Positions 1 to 7,465 are shown, numbered from the stretch's first letter. The stretch is DNA of 51,411 nt from Scatosoma sp045654025 (GCA_045654025.1 JAZOMO010000015.1:1-51411); one strand, 5' to 3'. Made by a program: numbers and translations. The notes: generated by a model from the letters alone, not told the origin.

Positions 1-88
1 CTTGTAACCATTTTTACTCGTGCAGGCTTGCTCGCGCGAACCGCTGAGAATACAACGTTTCGAGCGTTACTTATCTGCACCCCCAAAC

Positions 89-114
89 GAAAAAAGGAAG
101 GCGCATTGCCTTCC
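89..114 (-). terminator. Terminator in repeat copy 1
   Basis: On the minus strand a 7-bp stem GGAAGGC/GCCTTCC with a 5-nt loop is followed by a run of T. It is the repeated copy of the tRNA-Ala terminator at 276-301 and has no intact gene of its own in view. Confidence 0.65.
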
Positions 115-123
115 TTTCGTTGG

Positions 124-138
124 TGGTGGAGATAAGCG
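124..138 (-). pseudogene. tRNA-Ala 3'-end fragment
   Basis: On the minus strand these 15 nt match the 3' end of the intact tRNA-Ala at 311-386: CCA, discriminator A, the 3' acceptor strand and the first bases of the T arm. To the right the sequence diverges completely, so no tRNA can form. It is the tRNA-derived end of the 138-bp repeat. Confidence 0.75.
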
Positions 139-187
139 AAAATTTGCGCGCAAGGCGCAAGGTGTCGCAATCCTGCGTGGGTAAAGA

Positions 188-325
188 CTTGTAACCATTT
201 TTACTCGTGCAGGCTTGCTCGCGCGAACCGCTGAGAATACAACGTTTCGAGCGTTACTTATCTGCACCCCCAAACGAAAAAAGGAAGGCGCATTGCCTTC
301 CTTTCGTTGGTGGTGGAGATAAGCG
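188..325. repeat. 138-bp direct repeat, copy 2
   Basis: Second copy of the sequence at 1-138. Here it runs without a break into the complete tRNA-Ala gene, so this is the copy in its functional context: the tRNA 3' end, a short trailer and the terminator. Confidence 0.9.
276..301 (-). terminator. Terminator of tRNA-Ala
   Basis: A GGAAGGC/GCCTTCC stem followed on the minus strand by TTTTTT lies about 10 nt past the CCA end of tRNA-Ala and ends its transcript. Confidence 0.8.
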
Positions 326-386
326 GATTCGAACCGCTGGCCTCCTCGTTGCGAACGAGGCGCTCTACCAACTGAGCCATATCCCC
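311..386 (-). tRNA. tRNA-Ala(CGC)
   Basis: A 76-nt tRNA on the minus strand with an encoded CCA. The acceptor stem GGGGATA/TATCTCC contains the G3-U70 wobble pair that identifies alanine tRNAs. The anticodon arm is CCTCG-TTCGCAA-CGAGG, giving anticodon CGC, which reads GCG. The T loop GTTCGAATC is canonical. GCG is common in the neighbouring genes, so this isoacceptor is probably well used. A perfect promoter lies at 400-428 and a terminator at 276-301. Confidence 0.95.
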
Positions 387-399
387 GTGGACAAAATTT

Positions 400-428
400 A
401 TTATATATTCCTTTTCATACTTTGTCAA
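400..428 (-). promoter_or_regulatory. Promoter of tRNA-Ala
   Basis: On the minus strand TTGACA (423-428), a 17-nt spacer and TATAAT (400-405): full consensus for the housekeeping sigma factor. The predicted start is about 7 nt before the mature tRNA 5' end. It is divergent from the promoter at 447-475. Confidence 0.9.
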
Positions 429-446
429 GAATTTTTTTGTAGGTAC

Positions 447-475
447 TTGAAAAAAATTTTTGTCTGTTGTATAAT
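447..475 (+). promoter_or_regulatory. Promoter of the SDR gene at 485
   Basis: TTGAAA (447-452), 17-nt spacer, TATAAT (470-475). The expected transcription start is near 482, only about 3 nt before the ATG at 485, which leaves no room for a ribosome binding site. Confidence 0.85.
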
Positions 476-484
476 AAGCGTACT

Positions 485-1303
485 ATGAAAAACTGGTTAA
501 AAGAAAAATGGATTGTCTTAAGTGGCGCATCCTCTGGAATCGGTCGCTGTCTGACAAAAATCTTGATACAAAAGTACGGCGCAAAAGTCTACGGTATCGG
601 CAGAAGTGAAGATAAAATGCTCTCCTTGAAAGCCGAGCTTGGCGACAAAGCCGACAGCTTTGCCTACTCCCTCTTTGACGTGGGGGAAAAGGAAGGCTGG
701 CGCGCCTTTTTAGAAACCCTGCAATCAGAGGAGATTACGCCCGTTTTGGTCATCAATAACGCAGGGGCGTTTCCGACCTTTGGGCTGCTTTCCGACCTTG
801 GCTCTGACACGGTGGAAAGGACGATGCAGACCAACTTTTTCTCTGCAGTCTATTCTGCGGAAATTTTACTGCCCTATATGCAGGGTGGTGGGATGGTGAA
901 TATCTGCTCTTCGTCTGCGCTTTGTCCCGTCGTGGGTACGGCGGCGTATTCCGCCTCTAAAAGTGCAGTAAAAGGCTTTACCGAGGCGTTGGCTTTGGAA
1001 TACCGTGGTCGGGCGTATATCGGGGTGTTTTTCCCCGGCGCAACGAATACGGAGCTGTTTCGCAACGACGAACAGACCAAGGACAGCGTCCTGCAAAAGT
1101 TTGCAATCTCCCCCGAAAAAATGGCGAAGAAGATTGCCAGGTGCGTGTACAAAAAACGCCGCCGCGCGGTACTTGGCGCAGATGCGAAGGCGATGAGCTT
1201 TCTCACTTGGCTGATGCCCGTCAAAGGGCCTGCGCTCATTTCTTGGGTGATGAAGAAGTCGGGCTCGAAGGTCTTTGCCAACGTTTTTCCAAAAAAGCCT
1301 TAA
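485..1303 (+). CDS. SDR-family NAD(P)-dependent oxidoreductase
   Basis: A 272-residue classical short-chain dehydrogenase/reductase. Visible motifs are the Rossmann glycine motif SGASSGIGR near residue 14, the NNAG motif, and the catalytic YSASK preceded by a serine-rich strand. The last 60 or so residues are basic and hydrophobic and may touch the membrane. The substrate cannot be read from sequence; acyl, sugar or keto compounds are all possible. An in-frame TTG at 467 exists, but it lies inside the -10 region, so I chose ATG 485, which also gives the usual distance to the glycine motif. The gene has its own promoter and appears monocistronic; no ribosome binding site is seen. Confidence 0.9.
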   Translation: MKNWLKEKWIVLSGASSGIGRCLTKILIQKYGAKVYGIGRSEDKMLSLKAELGDKADSFAYSLFDVGEKEGWRAFLETLQSEEITPVLVINNAGAFPTFGLLSDLGSDTVERTMQTNFFSAVYSAEILLPYMQGGGMVNICSSSALCPVVGTAAYSASKSAVKGFTEALALEYRGRAYIGVFFPGATNTELFRNDEQTKDSVLQKFAISPEKMAKKIARCVYKKRRRAVLGADAKAMSFLTWLMPVKGPALISWVMKKSGSKVFANVFPKKP

Positions 1304-1349
1304 AAAACCAAAAAAATTTCTCATTTGAGGCTATAAAAGGCAAAGGATA

Positions 1350-1358
1350 TGCTATACT
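1350..1358 (+). promoter_or_regulatory. Extended -10 promoter of uxuA
   Basis: TG-C-TATACT at 1350-1358 with no good -35 box at 17 nt. The predicted start near 1365 gives a 33-nt leader that contains AAAGGAGA before the uxuA start. Confidence 0.6.
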
Positions 1359-1397
1359 TATAGTTGAAAGATAAGGTAAAGGAGATTTTTACGAAAA

Positions 1398-2486
1398 ATG
1401 CAAATGACCTTTCGTTGGTACGGTGAAGGCAACGACCGTATCAAGTTATCGGATATCAAACAAATTCCTGGTGTAGAAGGCATCGTTTGGGCTTTGCACG
1501 ACAAGATGCCCGGCGAAGTATGGAGCGAAGAAGAAATCGCCAAAGTAAAGGCGCAGTGCGACGAGTACGGCTTTAATATCGACGTCGTAGAATCGGTCAA
1601 CGTGCACGACGATATTAAAATCGGCTTGCCTACGCGCGACAAGTATATCGAAAACTACAAACAGACCATTCGCAATTTGTCGAAATTCGGCGTTAAGGTG
1701 ATCTGTTATAACTTTATGCCGATTTTCGACTGGACGAGAAGTAACCTGTTCCACGAAGTAGGTGACGGCTCGACGGCTCTTTTCTATGAAAAGGGCATGA
1801 TTCAGGACGACTACAACGCGATGGCAAAGTATATCCTCGATTTCACGGAGAAGTACAATATGTCCTTCCCTGGTTGGGAGCCCGAGCGTATGGCAAAGCT
1901 GGACGAGCTGTTCAAGGCATACGCAGGCGTAGACAAGGAAAAGCTTTGGGCGAACCTTAAATATTTCTTGGAGGCGATTATGCCTACTTGTCGGGAATGC
2001 GACATCAAAATGGCAATCCACATGGACGATCCCCCTTGGGATATTTTCGGCTTGCCCAGACTGCTGGTAGACGAGCCGAGTATCGACCGTTTCTTGAAGA
2101 TGGTGGACGATGAATACAATTGTCTTACTCTCTGTTCGGGCAGTTTGAACGCCAACCCTAACAATGATGTGGCGGCAATCGTTAGAAAGCATTGCGACCG
2201 TATTGCCTTTGCGCATATCCGCAACGTAAAGCATTTTGAAAACGGGGACTTCAGCGAGGCGAGCCACCGTGATTGCGATGGCGACACCCGTATTCTCGAC
2301 ATTTTGAAGGCGTACCACGATTGCTGCTTTGACGGCTATATCCGTCCCGACCACGGGCGGCATTTATGGGACGAAAAACCTGGTGCGGTACGCCCTGGTT
2401 ACGGCTTGTATGATAGAGCGCTTGGCATTATGTATATGCTTGGCGTATGGGATATGCTGGATAAATTAGCAGGCGAGGAAAAGTGA
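1398..2486 (+). CDS. uxuA: Mannonate dehydratase
   Basis: UxuA (362 residues, normal length) dehydrates D-mannonate to 2-keto-3-deoxygluconate in the hexuronate pathway, in the cytosol, with Mn2+ or Fe2+. The N-terminus MQMTFRWYG is typical of the family. The metal ligands expected from ManD structures are visible in order: His in MAIHMDDPPW, Cys in LCSGSLNAN, His in AHIRNVKHF and Asp in RPDHGRHLW. The ribosome binding site AAAGGAGA is somewhat far (about 12 nt) from ATG 1398; ATG 1404 is an alternative start. uxuB follows after one base, so the two are co-transcribed and catalyse consecutive steps. Confidence 0.97.
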   Translation: MQMTFRWYGEGNDRIKLSDIKQIPGVEGIVWALHDKMPGEVWSEEEIAKVKAQCDEYGFNIDVVESVNVHDDIKIGLPTRDKYIENYKQTIRNLSKFGVKVICYNFMPIFDWTRSNLFHEVGDGSTALFYEKGMIQDDYNAMAKYILDFTEKYNMSFPGWEPERMAKLDELFKAYAGVDKEKLWANLKYFLEAIMPTCRECDIKMAIHMDDPPWDIFGLPRLLVDEPSIDRFLKMVDDEYNCLTLCSGSLNANPNNDVAAIVRKHCDRIAFAHIRNVKHFENGDFSEASHRDCDGDTRILDILKAYHDCCFDGYIRPDHGRHLWDEKPGAVRPGYGLYDRALGIMYMLGVWDMLDKLAGEEK

Positions 2487-2487
2487 T

Positions 2488-3339
2488 ATGAAAACGAACG
2501 TATTAAATACCGATTTGACGGGAAAAGTGGTGGTTGTCACGGGCGCAGGCGGCGTGCTTTGCAGTTATTTTGCAAAGGTGATGGCGCGCGCAGGCGCAAA
2601 GGTTGCGTTGCTTGACTTAAACGAAGAGGCGGCGCAAAAATATGCAGACGAAATCGTCCAAGAGGGCGGCGTTGCAAAAGCGTACAAATGCAATGTTTTG
2701 GAAAAGGAAACCTGCTATGCGGTGGCAGACCAAGTGGAAAAGGACCTTGGCAAATGCGACGTTTTGGTCAACGGCGCAGGCGGCAATAATCCCAGAGCCA
2801 CCACGGATAAGGAATATTTTGAACTTGGGGATATTGATGCCGACACTAAATCCTTCTTTGACTTGGATGCAGGCGGCGTTGGTTTTGTGTTCAACCTCAA
2901 CTTCTTGGGTACGCTGATTCCCACGCAGGCGTTCGTTCGTCAAATGGTGGGAAGGGAGGGCTGCAACGTCCTCAATATTTCCTCGATGAACGCCTACACG
3001 CCCCTTACGAAAATCCCTGCTTACAGCGGCGCAAAGGCGGCAATTTCCAACTTTACTCAATGGCTTGCGGTGCATTTCAGCAAAGTGGGTATCCGCGTAA
3101 ACGCGATTGCGCCTGGGTTCTTCTCCACGCAACAGAACGCAAAGCTTTTGTGGAACGACGACGGCACGCCGACGGCAAGAACGGGCAAGATTTTGGAGGC
3201 AACCCCGATGGGCAGATTTGGCGAAACGGAAGAGCTTGAGGGCGGTTTGTTGTTCCTCGTTAACAACGAAGCGGCGGGCTTTATCACGGGCGTAGTCCTT
3301 CCCATTGACGGCGGCTTCTCCTCGTACAGCGGCGTATAA
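2488..3339 (+). CDS. uxuB: D-mannonate oxidoreductase, SDR type
   Basis: A 283-residue SDR resembling the Bacillus YjmF/UxuB type of fructuronate reductase, which interconverts D-fructuronate and D-mannonate with NAD(H). It has the VTGAGGVLCSYFAK glycine motif near residue 17, an NGAGGNNP motif, and the catalytic YSGAKAA segment after a serine (NISSMNAY). The C-terminus FITGVVLPIDGGFSSYSGV is the usual SDR cap. It is unrelated to the long-chain type UxuB of enteric bacteria. It starts one base after the uxuA stop, and the pair ends at the terminator at 3349-3384. The assignment rests on family resemblance plus the uxuA neighbour; other sugar-acid substrates remain possible. Confidence 0.88.
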   Translation: MKTNVLNTDLTGKVVVVTGAGGVLCSYFAKVMARAGAKVALLDLNEEAAQKYADEIVQEGGVAKAYKCNVLEKETCYAVADQVEKDLGKCDVLVNGAGGNNPRATTDKEYFELGDIDADTKSFFDLDAGGVGFVFNLNFLGTLIPTQAFVRQMVGREGCNVLNISSMNAYTPLTKIPAYSGAKAAISNFTQWLAVHFSKVGIRVNAIAPGFFSTQQNAKLLWNDDGTPTARTGKILEATPMGRFGETEELEGGLLFLVNNEAAGFITGVVLPIDGGFSSYSGV

Positions 3340-3348
3340 CAACAGCGT

Positions 3349-3384
3349 AAAAAAAAGAGCGAACCTCGCGTTCGCTCTTTTTTT
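3349..3384. terminator. Bidirectional terminator, uxuB / araC
   Basis: Stem GAGCGAAC/GTTCGCTC (3357-3364 with 3370-3377), 5-nt loop, flanked by eight A and seven T. It can end both the uxuAB transcript and the convergent AraC gene. Confidence 0.92.
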
Positions 3385-4279
3385 ACTTTGTCTTAATGCT
3401 TTCTTTGTATTCGCCGGGGGTCATGCCCGTTGACTTTTTAAAGATATAGTTAAAATGGGATACCGAATCGAAGTACAACTTTCCTGCGATGCTTGCAAAC
3501 GATTGATTGCGGCGTATCAGCTTTTTCGCCTCGTCGATTTTCAGCTTGAGATAGGTCTGGTAAATGCTCTTTCCCGTCTTTGCTTTGAAGAAGGAGCAAA
3601 GGTAGGTTTTGCCGTAGTGTAGCTCGGCGCAAATTTCATCAAGGGAGAGCTTGTCATACACCTTCGAAGAAAGGAAATAGACGATTTCGTCCTGTAAGGA
3701 CGAGGAGGCGGAAATTTTCGAGATAAAAAATTCGGGCGCTGCCTCGCTGTGCGGGTATTCGTTGCGGAGCAGATAAATCAACAACAGCTCCAACGAGTTT
3801 TTAATCACCTGTTCGCCGCCGAGGTTGGGGTTTTCCTGCAGCTCCAGCTTGTTCAAGGCAGGGTCAAAATCGGGGATAACGAAGGTTTCGGTTGCCTCCG
3901 TCATAATGTTTTGCAGTAGATATCGGTACTGTTCGGGGACGGGGTAAACCTTATTCGTAAAAAAGTTCATTCCCTCCGAACGGCAGTCAAAGGAGATGAT
4001 AAAAAGGTTTGCTTCCGTGCCGCTACATTCCACGAAGTGGGGCTGGTTGGGCTTGATGAATATCATTTCCCCTTGCTTTAAGTTGTGCTTTTCCCCATCG
4101 ATATAGACGGAAATATCCTTTTTATCGGCGTAATTGATTTCCCAAAAATTATGTGTTTCTTCCTCTGATACGTAATCCTTTTCAGGCTCTTGATAATGAA
4201 TCGTGACGATTTTTTGCACGTTCAAGAAGTTGGAAATCTTGTGCTTATAAAATTGTTTGGTCGTTTTTTTGCTTTTCAT
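3383..4279 (-). CDS. AraC-family transcriptional regulator
   Basis: About 298 residues from the ATG at 4279. The N-terminal half is a cupin-type sensor domain (IDGEKHNLKQGEMIFIKPNQ is typical). The C-terminal ~100 residues hold two helix-turn-helix motifs: LSLDEICAELHYGKTYLCSF and a second helix pair ending FNYIFKKSTGMTPGEYK, the AraC signature. It is convergent with uxuAB and divergent from the ROK kinase-nagA pair, so one or both are likely targets, probably in response to a hexuronate or amino sugar (inference). A longer reading from GTG 4324 has no ribosome binding site and would contain the promoter, so ATG 4279 is preferred. Confidence 0.92.
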   Translation of the reverse strand: MKSKKTTKQFYKHKISNFLNVQKIVTIHYQEPEKDYVSEEETHNFWEINYADKKDISVYIDGEKHNLKQGEMIFIKPNQPHFVECSGTEANLFIISFDCRSEGMNFFTNKVYPVPEQYRYLLQNIMTEATETFVIPDFDPALNKLELQENPNLGGEQVIKNSLELLLIYLLRNEYPHSEAAPEFFISKISASSSLQDEIVYFLSSKVYDKLSLDEICAELHYGKTYLCSFFKAKTGKSIYQTYLKLKIDEAKKLIRRNQSFASIAGKLYFDSVSHFNYIFKKSTGMTPGEYKESIKTK

Positions 4280-4286
4280 ATTATAC

Positions 4287-4315
4287 AGTATAGCACGATT
4301 GTTAGGCTTTGTAAA
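4287..4315 (-). promoter_or_regulatory. Promoter of the AraC regulator
   Basis: On the minus strand TTTACA (4310-4315), 17-nt spacer, TATACT (4287-4292). The expected start falls at about 4280, within 1-2 nt of the ATG at 4279, so the mRNA should be leaderless. Confidence 0.8.
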
Positions 4316-4324
4316 ATCTTTCAC

Positions 4325-4383
4325 GCAATTTTTTGAGAAATAATTTGTAAAAAGTGAATAATAATTTATATTGCAATTTTTTG
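4325..4383. repeat. Paired 11-bp direct repeats, candidate AraC sites
   Basis: GCAATTTTTTG occurs at 4325-4335 and 4373-4383, in the same orientation and 48 bp apart. The first copy lies just upstream of the araC promoter; the second overlaps the -35 box of the ROK gene. AraC-type proteins commonly bind direct repeats, so these are candidate operator halves. Confidence 0.45.
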
Positions 4384-4398
4384 GAAAAGTTTTATAAT
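4371..4398 (+). promoter_or_regulatory. Promoter of ROK kinase-nagA
   Basis: TTGCAA (4371-4376), 16-nt spacer, TATAAT (4393-4398). The predicted start is near 4405, leaving a leader that contains GGAGG at 4416-4420. Confidence 0.75.
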
Positions 4399-4431
4399 GG
4401 ATACTAGAATAGTATGGAGGAAATTATTTTT

Positions 4432-5814
4432 ATGAAAATGCCTGTTTTGGATAAGAACTTTTATCCGATGATTAAAGCGCTTAACGACTTCGACGCGGCT
4501 GTAAAGGCAAGCGGCAAGTCGGTGAAAATCACCCTCGTTGCAGAACGCAGTGGTGGCTATAACTACGTATACGAATATGAAGGATTTGCAGACGGTGTCA
4601 ACGATGCGTTCAACTTCCGCATTGCAGAACGTTTGGCAAAGACGATTCTTTGGGTAGTGGGCGGCTATAAAATCTACGTTGCTGGTAGCAAGTCCGTATA
4701 CGAATACTTAAAAAAGGCGTACACCTTGGACGGGCTTCGCGCGTTTGACGTCGATTTTATGAGTGGCGTTTACGAAAAACCCTTCGAAGTGCTGTGGCTT
4801 GAGGCAGACGAAATCCCTCAGCAGAAAAACTGCTCGATGAAGGTTGGCGGAAACCTGGACGGTTGCCGTATCGGCTTTGACGCAGGCGGTTCGGACAGAA
4901 AGGTCAGCGCGGTGATCAACGGCGAAGTCGTATACAGCGAAGAGGTCGTTTGGAATCCGAAGATTACGGAGGACCCCACCTATCATTACAACGAAATTTT
5001 GACGGCGATGAAGACGGCGGCATCCAAGATGCCCACGGTAGACACCATCGGCGTATCTTCCGCAGGCGTATACATCGACAACAAAATCATGGTCGCATCG
5101 CTCTTTATCAAGGTTGACAAATCGAAATACGGCGATTACGTAAAGAACATGTACATCAACGTTGCAAACGAGATGAGCAAGGAATACGGCAAGGAAATCC
5201 CCTTGGAAGTAGCCAACGACGGCGACGTAACGGCGCTTGCAGGCGCGATTGACCTCGAGGACAACTGCGTTTTAGGTATCGCTATGGGTACGAGTGAGGC
5301 TGTCGGCTACATCAACGCTCAGGGCGGTATCAACGGCTGGCTTTCGGAGCTTGCGTTTGCGCCCGTAGACTTCAACGAAGGCGCTATGCAGGACGAATGG
5401 TCGGGCGACTTTGGCGTAGGCTGTAAGTATTTCTCTCAGGATGCTGTCATCAAGCTTGCTGAGGCTGGCGGCTACAAGTTCGAGGACGGCTTGACTCCTG
5501 CGCAGAAATTGAAGGTTGTGCAGAAGATGATGGACGAGGGCTCTCCCTTGGCGGCGCAGATTTACGAGGACATCGGCGTTTACCTTGCGCATACCATTCC
5601 CTTCTATGCGAAGTTCTACGATATTAAGCATATGCTGTTGCTTGGCCGTGTAATGGGCGGCAAAGGCGGCGACATCGTTCTTGATACCTGCAAGAAGGTC
5701 ATCGCGGAAGAATACCCCGAATTTGCAGGCGTAGACATCGGTTTGCCCGATGAAAACAACCGTCGCGTAGGACAGAGTATCGCGGCGGCATCCCTTCCCG
5801 CATCTAACAAGTAA
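4432..5814 (+). CDS. Divergent ROK-family protein, putative sugar kinase
   Basis: About 460 residues, against about 300 for a usual ROK kinase. The C-terminal ~315 residues are ROK-like: phosphate-binding motif IGFDAGGSDRKVSAVINGE and a catalytic-Asp segment VANDGDVTALAGA, followed by a glycine-rich motif in LGIAMGTSEAVGYI. The zinc-binding CxCGxxGC motif of classical ROK kinases is absent; that region reads GGINGWLSELAFAPVDFNEG. The first ~145 residues form an extra domain I do not recognise. ATG 4432 is chosen because GGAGG lies 11 nt upstream; ATG 4414 overlaps that site. nagA follows, so a role in phosphorylating N-acetylglucosamine or a related sugar is plausible, but substrate and activity are unproven. 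Confidence 0.82.
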   Translation: MKMPVLDKNFYPMIKALNDFDAAVKASGKSVKITLVAERSGGYNYVYEYEGFADGVNDAFNFRIAERLAKTILWVVGGYKIYVAGSKSVYEYLKKAYTLDGLRAFDVDFMSGVYEKPFEVLWLEADEIPQQKNCSMKVGGNLDGCRIGFDAGGSDRKVSAVINGEVVYSEEVVWNPKITEDPTYHYNEILTAMKTAASKMPTVDTIGVSSAGVYIDNKIMVASLFIKVDKSKYGDYVKNMYINVANEMSKEYGKEIPLEVANDGDVTALAGAIDLEDNCVLGIAMGTSEAVGYINAQGGINGWLSELAFAPVDFNEGAMQDEWSGDFGVGCKYFSQDAVIKLAEAGGYKFEDGLTPAQKLKVVQKMMDEGSPLAAQIYEDIGVYLAHTIPFYAKFYDIKHMLLLGRVMGGKGGDIVLDTCKKVIAEEYPEFAGVDIGLPDENNRRVGQSIAAASLPASNK

Positions 5815-5876
5815 CCATTCTAACATTTATGGCTGGTTCAACTTGGCTTGAAACAGCTAAGCAAGGAGAATTACAA

Positions 5877-7016
5877 ATGAAGTGCTTTAAGAATGCACTC
5901 GTCTACGTGGCAGGCGAGGGTGTGAAAAAATGTACGGTAGAATTTGATGAAACCATTCGCGCAATCGGCGACGATTCCTGCGCGGAAGAACTGGTATTGC
6001 CTGAAGGCGCAATCGTATTGCCCGGCTTTATCGACCAACACATTCACGGTGCTGGCGGTGCGGACGGTATGGATGCAACGATTGCTGACTACGAAACGAT
6101 TGCAAAGACGGTGGCGGCAGAGGGTACGACTTCGTTCGTAATTACGACGATGACCCAAAGCGTAGAAAATATCACAAAAGCCATGCAGGCGGTAAAGGAA
6201 TACCGTGAGGGCGAACACGACGGCGCAAGAGTGGTGGGTATCCACTTGGAAGGCCCGTTTATTGCGCCTGCATTTAAGGGTGCGCAGCCCTTGGACTACG
6301 TGGCTCAGCCGTCCGTTGAGGTCTTTAAGGCTTACAACGAGGCGAGCGGCAACGCCATCAAAATCGTCACGCTTGCTCCCGAAGTAGAGGGTGCGGCGGA
6401 ATTGATTGCGTACTTGACGGCAAACGGTATCGTATCGTCCATCGGACATACGGGCGCAAAGTGCGCGGACATCGAAAAAGCGATTGCGCAAGGCGCATCC
6501 AACGTCACGCATACCTACAACGCGCAGACGGCTCTGCACCACAGAGAAATCGGTACGGTAGGCAGCGCGATGCTCTACGACGAATTGAACTGCGAATTGA
6601 TTGCGGATACCATTCACGTTTCCGTACCTGCGATGCGCTTGTTGATTAAAAACAAGCCTGCGGACAAGGTGTCCTTGATTACGGATGCGATGCGTGCAAA
6701 GGGGATTCCCGATGGCGTTTCCGAACTTGGCGGACAGGTCGTTTACGTCAAAGACGGCGAGGCTCGCCTTGCGGACGGTACTTTGGCAGGTAGCGTACTG
6801 CGTATGAACCGAGCGGTACAAAACACCGTAGAAAAAGTGGGCGTTCCGTTCACGAAAGCGGTGGATTTTGCTACCATCAACCCTGCAAGAATGTTGGGGA
6901 TTGACAAAGAAACGGGCTCGATTGCCGTAGGCAAGCGCGCGGACTTCACCGTCATCAACGAAAATTACGACGTTTTGTACACCGTGTCCGGCGGTAAAGT
7001 CATCTACAAAGCGTAA
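5877..7016 (+). CDS. nagA: N-acetylglucosamine-6-phosphate deacetylase
   Basis: NagA (379 residues, normal length) removes acetate from GlcNAc-6-phosphate, giving glucosamine-6-phosphate for glycolysis or wall synthesis. Amidohydrolase landmarks are visible in order: DQHIHGAGG, the metal-binding Glu in HLEGPFI, His in SSIGHTGA, THTYNAQTALHHRE, and the catalytic Asp in LITDAMRAKG. The start is ATG 5877 because AAGGAG lies 8 nt upstream; a longer reading from 5829 has no such site. It lies 62 bp after the ROK gene with no promoter between, so they probably form one transcript ending at 7047-7077. No nagB or PTS gene is adjacent. Confidence 0.96.
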   Translation: MKCFKNALVYVAGEGVKKCTVEFDETIRAIGDDSCAEELVLPEGAIVLPGFIDQHIHGAGGADGMDATIADYETIAKTVAAEGTTSFVITTMTQSVENITKAMQAVKEYREGEHDGARVVGIHLEGPFIAPAFKGAQPLDYVAQPSVEVFKAYNEASGNAIKIVTLAPEVEGAAELIAYLTANGIVSSIGHTGAKCADIEKAIAQGASNVTHTYNAQTALHHREIGTVGSAMLYDELNCELIADTIHVSVPAMRLLIKNKPADKVSLITDAMRAKGIPDGVSELGGQVVYVKDGEARLADGTLAGSVLRMNRAVQNTVEKVGVPFTKAVDFATINPARMLGIDKETGSIAVGKRADFTVINENYDVLYTVSGGKVIYKA

Positions 7017-7046
7017 AAAAAATTGCTTATACTTATTTCCTCTCAT

Positions 7047-7077
7047 AAAGGCGTGTCGATATTTCGGCCCGCCTTTT
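7047..7077 (+). terminator. Terminator after nagA
   Basis: AAAGGCG (7047-7053) pairs with CGCCTTT (7070-7076) across a 16-nt loop, followed by a short T run. Moderately strong. Confidence 0.55.
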
Positions 7078-7118
7078 GCGTTTCTCTTATGTCGTGGCGG
7101 AAAAACACTCTAAAGGTA

Positions 7119-7146
7119 TTGACATTTTCTTAAAATTGAGTATAAT
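7119..7146 (+). promoter_or_regulatory. Promoter of the LSM-like gene
   Basis: TTGACA (7119-7124), 16-nt spacer, TATAAT (7141-7146): consensus hexamers. The leader to the start at 7225 is about 70 nt, AT-rich, with no clear structure. Confidence 0.85.
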
Positions 7147-7224
7147 GAAATGTGGACAGCGCTTACGAAAAAGCAGAAGAGATTATATCTTATTTTTTAG
7201 TGATTTAAAAAGTGAAAGTAAAAA

Positions 7225-7428
7225 ATGAATGAATTAGAGTTAAAACAATTTTGGGGGAAGCGAATAAAAGTTTACTGCACGGATGGTGGCGTTGTAGAAG
7301 GGGATGCAAGTTATTTTACGTCTACTGCTGATAACGAACCTGACGATGCAAGTATCACACTTGAAACAGAACAAGGATTAGTTTGTATTTTTTTGTGCGA
7401 AATAGAAAAAATCGAAGAAGCTAAATAA
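7225..7428 (+). CDS. Small LSM-fold protein
   Basis: A 67-residue acidic protein resembling the short LSM/Sm-like proteins of Firmicutes: GKRIKVYCTDGGVVEGDA matches the first strands of an Sm fold, followed by the ADNEPDDASITLE segment and a final strand ending EIEKIEEAK. Sm-fold proteins often form rings that bind RNA, but this subgroup has no function I can name. It is monocistronic, with a consensus promoter and its own terminator, and a weak ribosome binding site (GTGAAAG). It is not a recognisable Hfq; note that hfq is missing from its usual place at 40216. Confidence 0.75.
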   Translation: MNELELKQFWGKRIKVYCTDGGVVEGDASYFTSTADNEPDDASITLETEQGLVCIFLCEIEKIEEAK

Positions 7429-7432
7429 ACCT

Positions 7433-7465
7433 AAAAGCGTATTGCTACGGCGATGCGCTTTTTTT
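7433..7465 (+). terminator. Terminator after the LSM-like gene
   Basis: AAAAGCG (7433-7439) pairs with CGCTTTT (7456-7462), followed by further T residues. Good rho-independent terminator just past the stop codon. Confidence 0.8.

Larger units (their letters stand above)
1..138. repeat. 138-bp direct repeat, copy 1
   Basis: This segment is repeated without visible change at 188-325, a period of 187 bp. It holds a rho-independent terminator (minus strand) and, at its right end, the last 15 nt of a tRNA-Ala 3' end. The 49 bp that separate the copies (139-187) resemble nothing I recognise. The window begins exactly where the repeat begins, so the true left limit of the repeat is unknown and an assembly break at a repeat is possible. 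Confidence 0.9.

Noticed and set aside
1..386. Integrative element or prophage at tRNA-Ala
   Set aside because: No integrase, excisionase or phage gene is in view; only the duplicated tRNA end is seen.
207..488. Plus-strand open frame of 93 codons
   Set aside because: It runs across the repeat, the antisense of tRNA-Ala and both promoters; composition is not protein-like.
7150..7200. 16-codon leader ORF (MWTALTKKQKRLYLIF) before the LSM-like gene
   Set aside because: Its ATG lies only 4 nt after the -10 box, before the expected transcription start; no ribosome binding site.
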